Positions 33,892-35,627 of a DNA stretch of 35,627 bases are shown here, in pieces. Source of the stretch: Streptomyces bambusae (GTDB taxonomy: Bacteria; Actinomycetota; Actinomycetes; Streptomycetales; Streptomycetaceae); NCBI RefSeq assembly GCF_019400985.1, contig NZ_WTFF01000028.1, positions 1 through 35,627 of the forward strand, read 5' to 3'. The notes under the pieces were generated by a model, which saw only the letters and a program-made list of their open reading frames with translations, was not told the DNA's origin and searched no databases. A program made the translations under genes and the position numbers. The stretch's first letter is position 1; each line of letters opens with the position of its first letter.

Positions 33892-35627
33892 ATGGACTTC
33901 ACGCTCCTCGGGCCCGTGTCGGCCGAGCTCGACGGCCGGCCCGCCGCCCTCGACGGCGCCAAGCAGCGCACCGTCCTGGCCGCCCTCCTCCTCGCCCGCG
34001 GCCAACTGGTCACCGACGAGCGCCTGACGGACCTGCTGTGGGGCGAGGAGCCCCCCGCCACCAGCACCAGCCAGCTCTACACCTACGTCTCCCGGCTGCG
34101 CACCCGGCTCGGCCCGGGCCACGGCCTGGAGCGCCACGGCGCCGGCTACCGGATGGACACCGCCGACGCCACCGTCGACTGGTACGCCTTCCAGGACCTC
34201 ACCGCCGCCGGCCGCACCGCCCTCCGCACGGCCCACCACACCAAGGCCGAGCGCCCCTTCGCGGCCACCGGAATCCACCACACCGAGGCCGAACGCCCCT
34301 TCGCGGCCGCCGGAATCCACCACACCGAGGCCGAACGCCACCACACCGAGGCCGAGCGTCACTTCGCCGAGGCCGAACGCCACTTCGCCGACGCCCTCGC
34401 CCTCTGGCGCGGCCCGGCCCTGAGCGACGTCACCGAACACCTCGCGGCCGCCGAGGGCCCCGGCATGGCCGAGGCCCACCTGGCGACCGTGGAGCACCAC
34501 GCCGAGGCGGCCCTCGCCCTGGGCCACCACGCCACCCTCGTCCCGGCCCTGACCCGGCAGGTCGCCCTCCACCCCCTCCGCGAGCACCTGCGCGCCCACC
34601 TGATGACGGCCCTCTACCACTCGGGCCGCCAGCCCGACGCCCTGGCGGTCTACGAGACGGGCCGCCGCCACCTGGCCGAGGACCTGGGCATCGACCCCGG
34701 CCCCGCCCTGCGCACCCTCCACCACCAGATCCTCCAGGGCACCCTCCCCACCCCGGCGCTGCCTGCCACCCCGCCCATGGCCCCCGTTGCGGCCGTGCAC
34801 CTGGTCGCGGCTGCGCACGAGGACCCGGCGGCGCTGCCTGCCACCCCGCCGCCCGCTCGGGTCCTGGCGCCCAGCAGCGCTGTGCACCCTGCCCCGGCAC
34901 CTGCCCACGACCACCCGGCCGCACCCCGATCCACCGAGCCGCACCCGCCCGCCCCCGGCACAGCGCCCCCGGCCCAGGCACTCCAGTCCCGTACCCCGAG
35001 CCCGGACCCCACCCCCACCACGCCCACCGCCCCGGCCCCGACCCCACACCCGGCCCCGCTCGCCCACGACCACCTGGCCGCGCCCCGATCCACCGAGCCC
35101 CACCCGCCCGCCCCCGGCGCAGCGCCCACGGCTCGGGCCGTGGCCGCGCATGCGGCGCCGGCACCGACAGCGCCCTCCGCCCTGGCCGCGCACCTGACCC
35201 CGGCGCTCCAGACCTCAGCCCCGAGCCCGGAGCCCATCCCGTCCATGCCCGGCGCCCCGGCCCCGGCGGCGGCCCCGACCCCGCATCCGGCTGCGGCCCC
35301 GACCACACACCCGGCCGCAGCCCTGGCCGCGCACCTGACCCCGGCTCAGTCCACACACCTGGCTACGGCCGCGGCCCAGTCCACACACCTGGCTACGGCC
35401 GCGGCCCAGGCCATGCACCCGGCTGCGGCCGTGGCGCCGGCCATGCCCCCGATGGCGGCCCAGGCCACACACCTGGCTGCGGCCATGGCGCCGGCCATGC
35501 CCCCGGCGGCGGCCCTGGCCGCGCACCTGACCCCGGCTCAGTCCACACACCTGGCTACGGCCGCGGCCCAGGCCACGCACCTGGCTGCGGCCGTGGCGCC
35601 GGCCATGCACCCGGCCCAGGCCTGGGC
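33892..35627 (+). CDS. SARP-family transcriptional regulator with repeat expansions, 3'-truncated
   Basis: Open from an ATG with GGAGG five bases upstream to the window edge (578 codons, no stop). Residues 1-95 are an OmpR-like winged helix (FTLLGPVSAEL, AKQRTVLAALLLARG, TSTSQLYTYVSRLRTRL). Then comes a bacterial transcriptional activation domain (about 100-280) ending AEDLGIDPGPALRTLHHQIL. The helix leading into HFADALALWRGPAL is interrupted by His/Glu-rich repeats. After about residue 285 the sequence becomes Ala/Pro/His/Thr low-complexity repeats for nearly 300 residues. That tail may be a linker to an NB-ARC or other domain beyond the window, or simply a disordered end. The frame was checked codon by codon and is continuous. 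Likely a pathway regulator; its targets are unknown. Confidence 0.85.
   Translation, partial: MDFTLLGPVSAELDGRPAALDGAKQRTVLAALLLARGQLVTDERLTDLLWGEEPPATSTSQLYTYVSRLRTRLGPGHGLERHGAGYRMDTADATVDWYAFQDLTAAGRTALRTAHHTKAERPFAATGIHHTEAERPFAAAGIHHTEAERHHTEAERHFAEAERHFADALALWRGPALSDVTEHLAAAEGPGMAEAHLATVEHHAEAALALGHHATLVPALTRQVALHPLREHLRAHLMTALYHSGRQPDALAVYETGRRHLAEDLGIDPGPALRTLHHQILQGTLPTPALPATPPMAPVAAVHLVAAAHEDPAALPATPPPARVLAPSSAVHPAPAPAHDHPAAPRSTEPHPPAPGTAPPAQALQSRTPSPDPTPTTPTAPAPTPHPAPLAHDHLAAPRSTEPHPPAPGAAPTARAVAAHAAPAPTAPSALAAHLTPALQTSAPSPEPIPSMPGAPAPAAAPTPHPAAAPTTHPAAALAAHLTPAQSTHLATAAAQSTHLATAAAQAMHPAAAVAPAMPPMAAQATHLAAAMAPAMPPAAALAAHLTPAQSTHLATAAAQATHLAAAVAPAMHPAQAW
34231..34395 (+). repeat. 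In-frame repeat expansion inside the SARP activation domain
   Basis: Encodes HHTKAERPFAATGI, HHTEAERPFAAAGI, HHTEAER, HHTEAER, HFAEAER and HFADALA. These are 21-bp units, two of them extended to 42 bp, all in frame. They enlarge a normally short segment of the domain by roughly 40 residues. Confidence 0.8.
34902..35140 (+). repeat. In-frame duplication of about 159 bases in the SARP tail
   Basis: The segment beginning CCCACGACCACC at 34904 recurs at 35063, 159 bases (53 codons) later. Both copies encode AHDHxAAPRSTEPHPPAPG. Confidence 0.75.
35328..35627 (+). repeat. Low-complexity Ala/His/Thr tandem repeats at the window edge
   Basis: Imperfect units of 30-60 bases encode variants of AQSTHLATAAA, APAMPP and LAAHLTPAQSTHL. 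The block from GCGCACCTGACCCCG to CTGGCTACGGCC occurs at 35329 and again at 35521, nearly identical. It continues past the window end. Confidence 0.8.

Overview
The window is high-GC, gene-dense DNA with GTG/TTG starts, four-base ATGA/GTGA gene overlaps and strong GC3 bias. It carries NRPS, lasso-peptide, SARP/AfsR and acyl-CoA carboxylase epsilon genes. This points to Streptomyces or a close relative (Streptomycetaceae), in a specialised-metabolism region. No rRNA, tRNA, CRISPR array, transposase or phage gene was recognised.

Region 1 (1-18304, + strand) is the 3' part of a nonribosomal peptide assembly line plus its exporter. A 5'-truncated NRPS with domains (T)-E-C-A-T-E is followed 15 bases later by a three-module NRPS, C-A-T-C-A-T-C-A-T-TE. 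Downstream is a DrrAB-type ABC exporter pair. Pocket residues read by eye suggest Gly-like, then Pro, then an acidic-pocket residue (Glu/Gln-like or a cationic amino acid), then a bulky/aromatic residue. C-domain types agree with the E domains: D-acceptor-type C domains follow each E domain, and L-type C domains occur elsewhere. A 13-bp-arm hairpin (18340-18369) closes this operon and the convergent one.

Region 2 (18389-24475) holds a minus-strand pair, a small membrane protein and an ABC1/UbiB-type atypical kinase. Divergent from it is a compact, translationally coupled lasso-peptide operon: precursor (21099-21218), Asn-synthetase-like cyclase, PqqD-like recognition element and transglutaminase-like leader peptidase. 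Its end overlaps tail-to-tail with a gene for a secreted eight-cysteine protein of unknown function. The predicted lasso core is MGLPIGGWDWNHVGGWF, with an unusual Met1 and a Met1-Asp9 ring if the Thr(-2) rule holds.

Region 3 (24715-30123) has a minus-strand MMPL/RND transporter. Divergent from it is an operon of a polyprenyl diphosphate synthase, an acyl-CoA carboxylase carboxyltransferase (beta) subunit and its small epsilon subunit.

Region 4 (30124-35627) is regulatory. It contains an 8-bp tandem repeat and an AfsR-like SARP-NB-ARC-TPR regulator. Next is a minus-strand gene for a small exported protein whose mature part is five DDPWT repeats of 13-residue period. Last is a second SARP gene with repeat expansions that runs off the window. 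Triple 11-bp-spaced heptamers lie between the last two genes.

The most striking non-genic signal is a 16-bp palindromic element, consensus TGKCAGCTTSCTGCCR. It lies 80-135 bases upstream of four separate transcription units: the lasso operon, the secreted Cys-rich protein, the prenyl synthase operon and the AfsR-like regulator. It may tie them into one regulon. All functional calls rest on reading the sequence and family knowledge; no searches were run.
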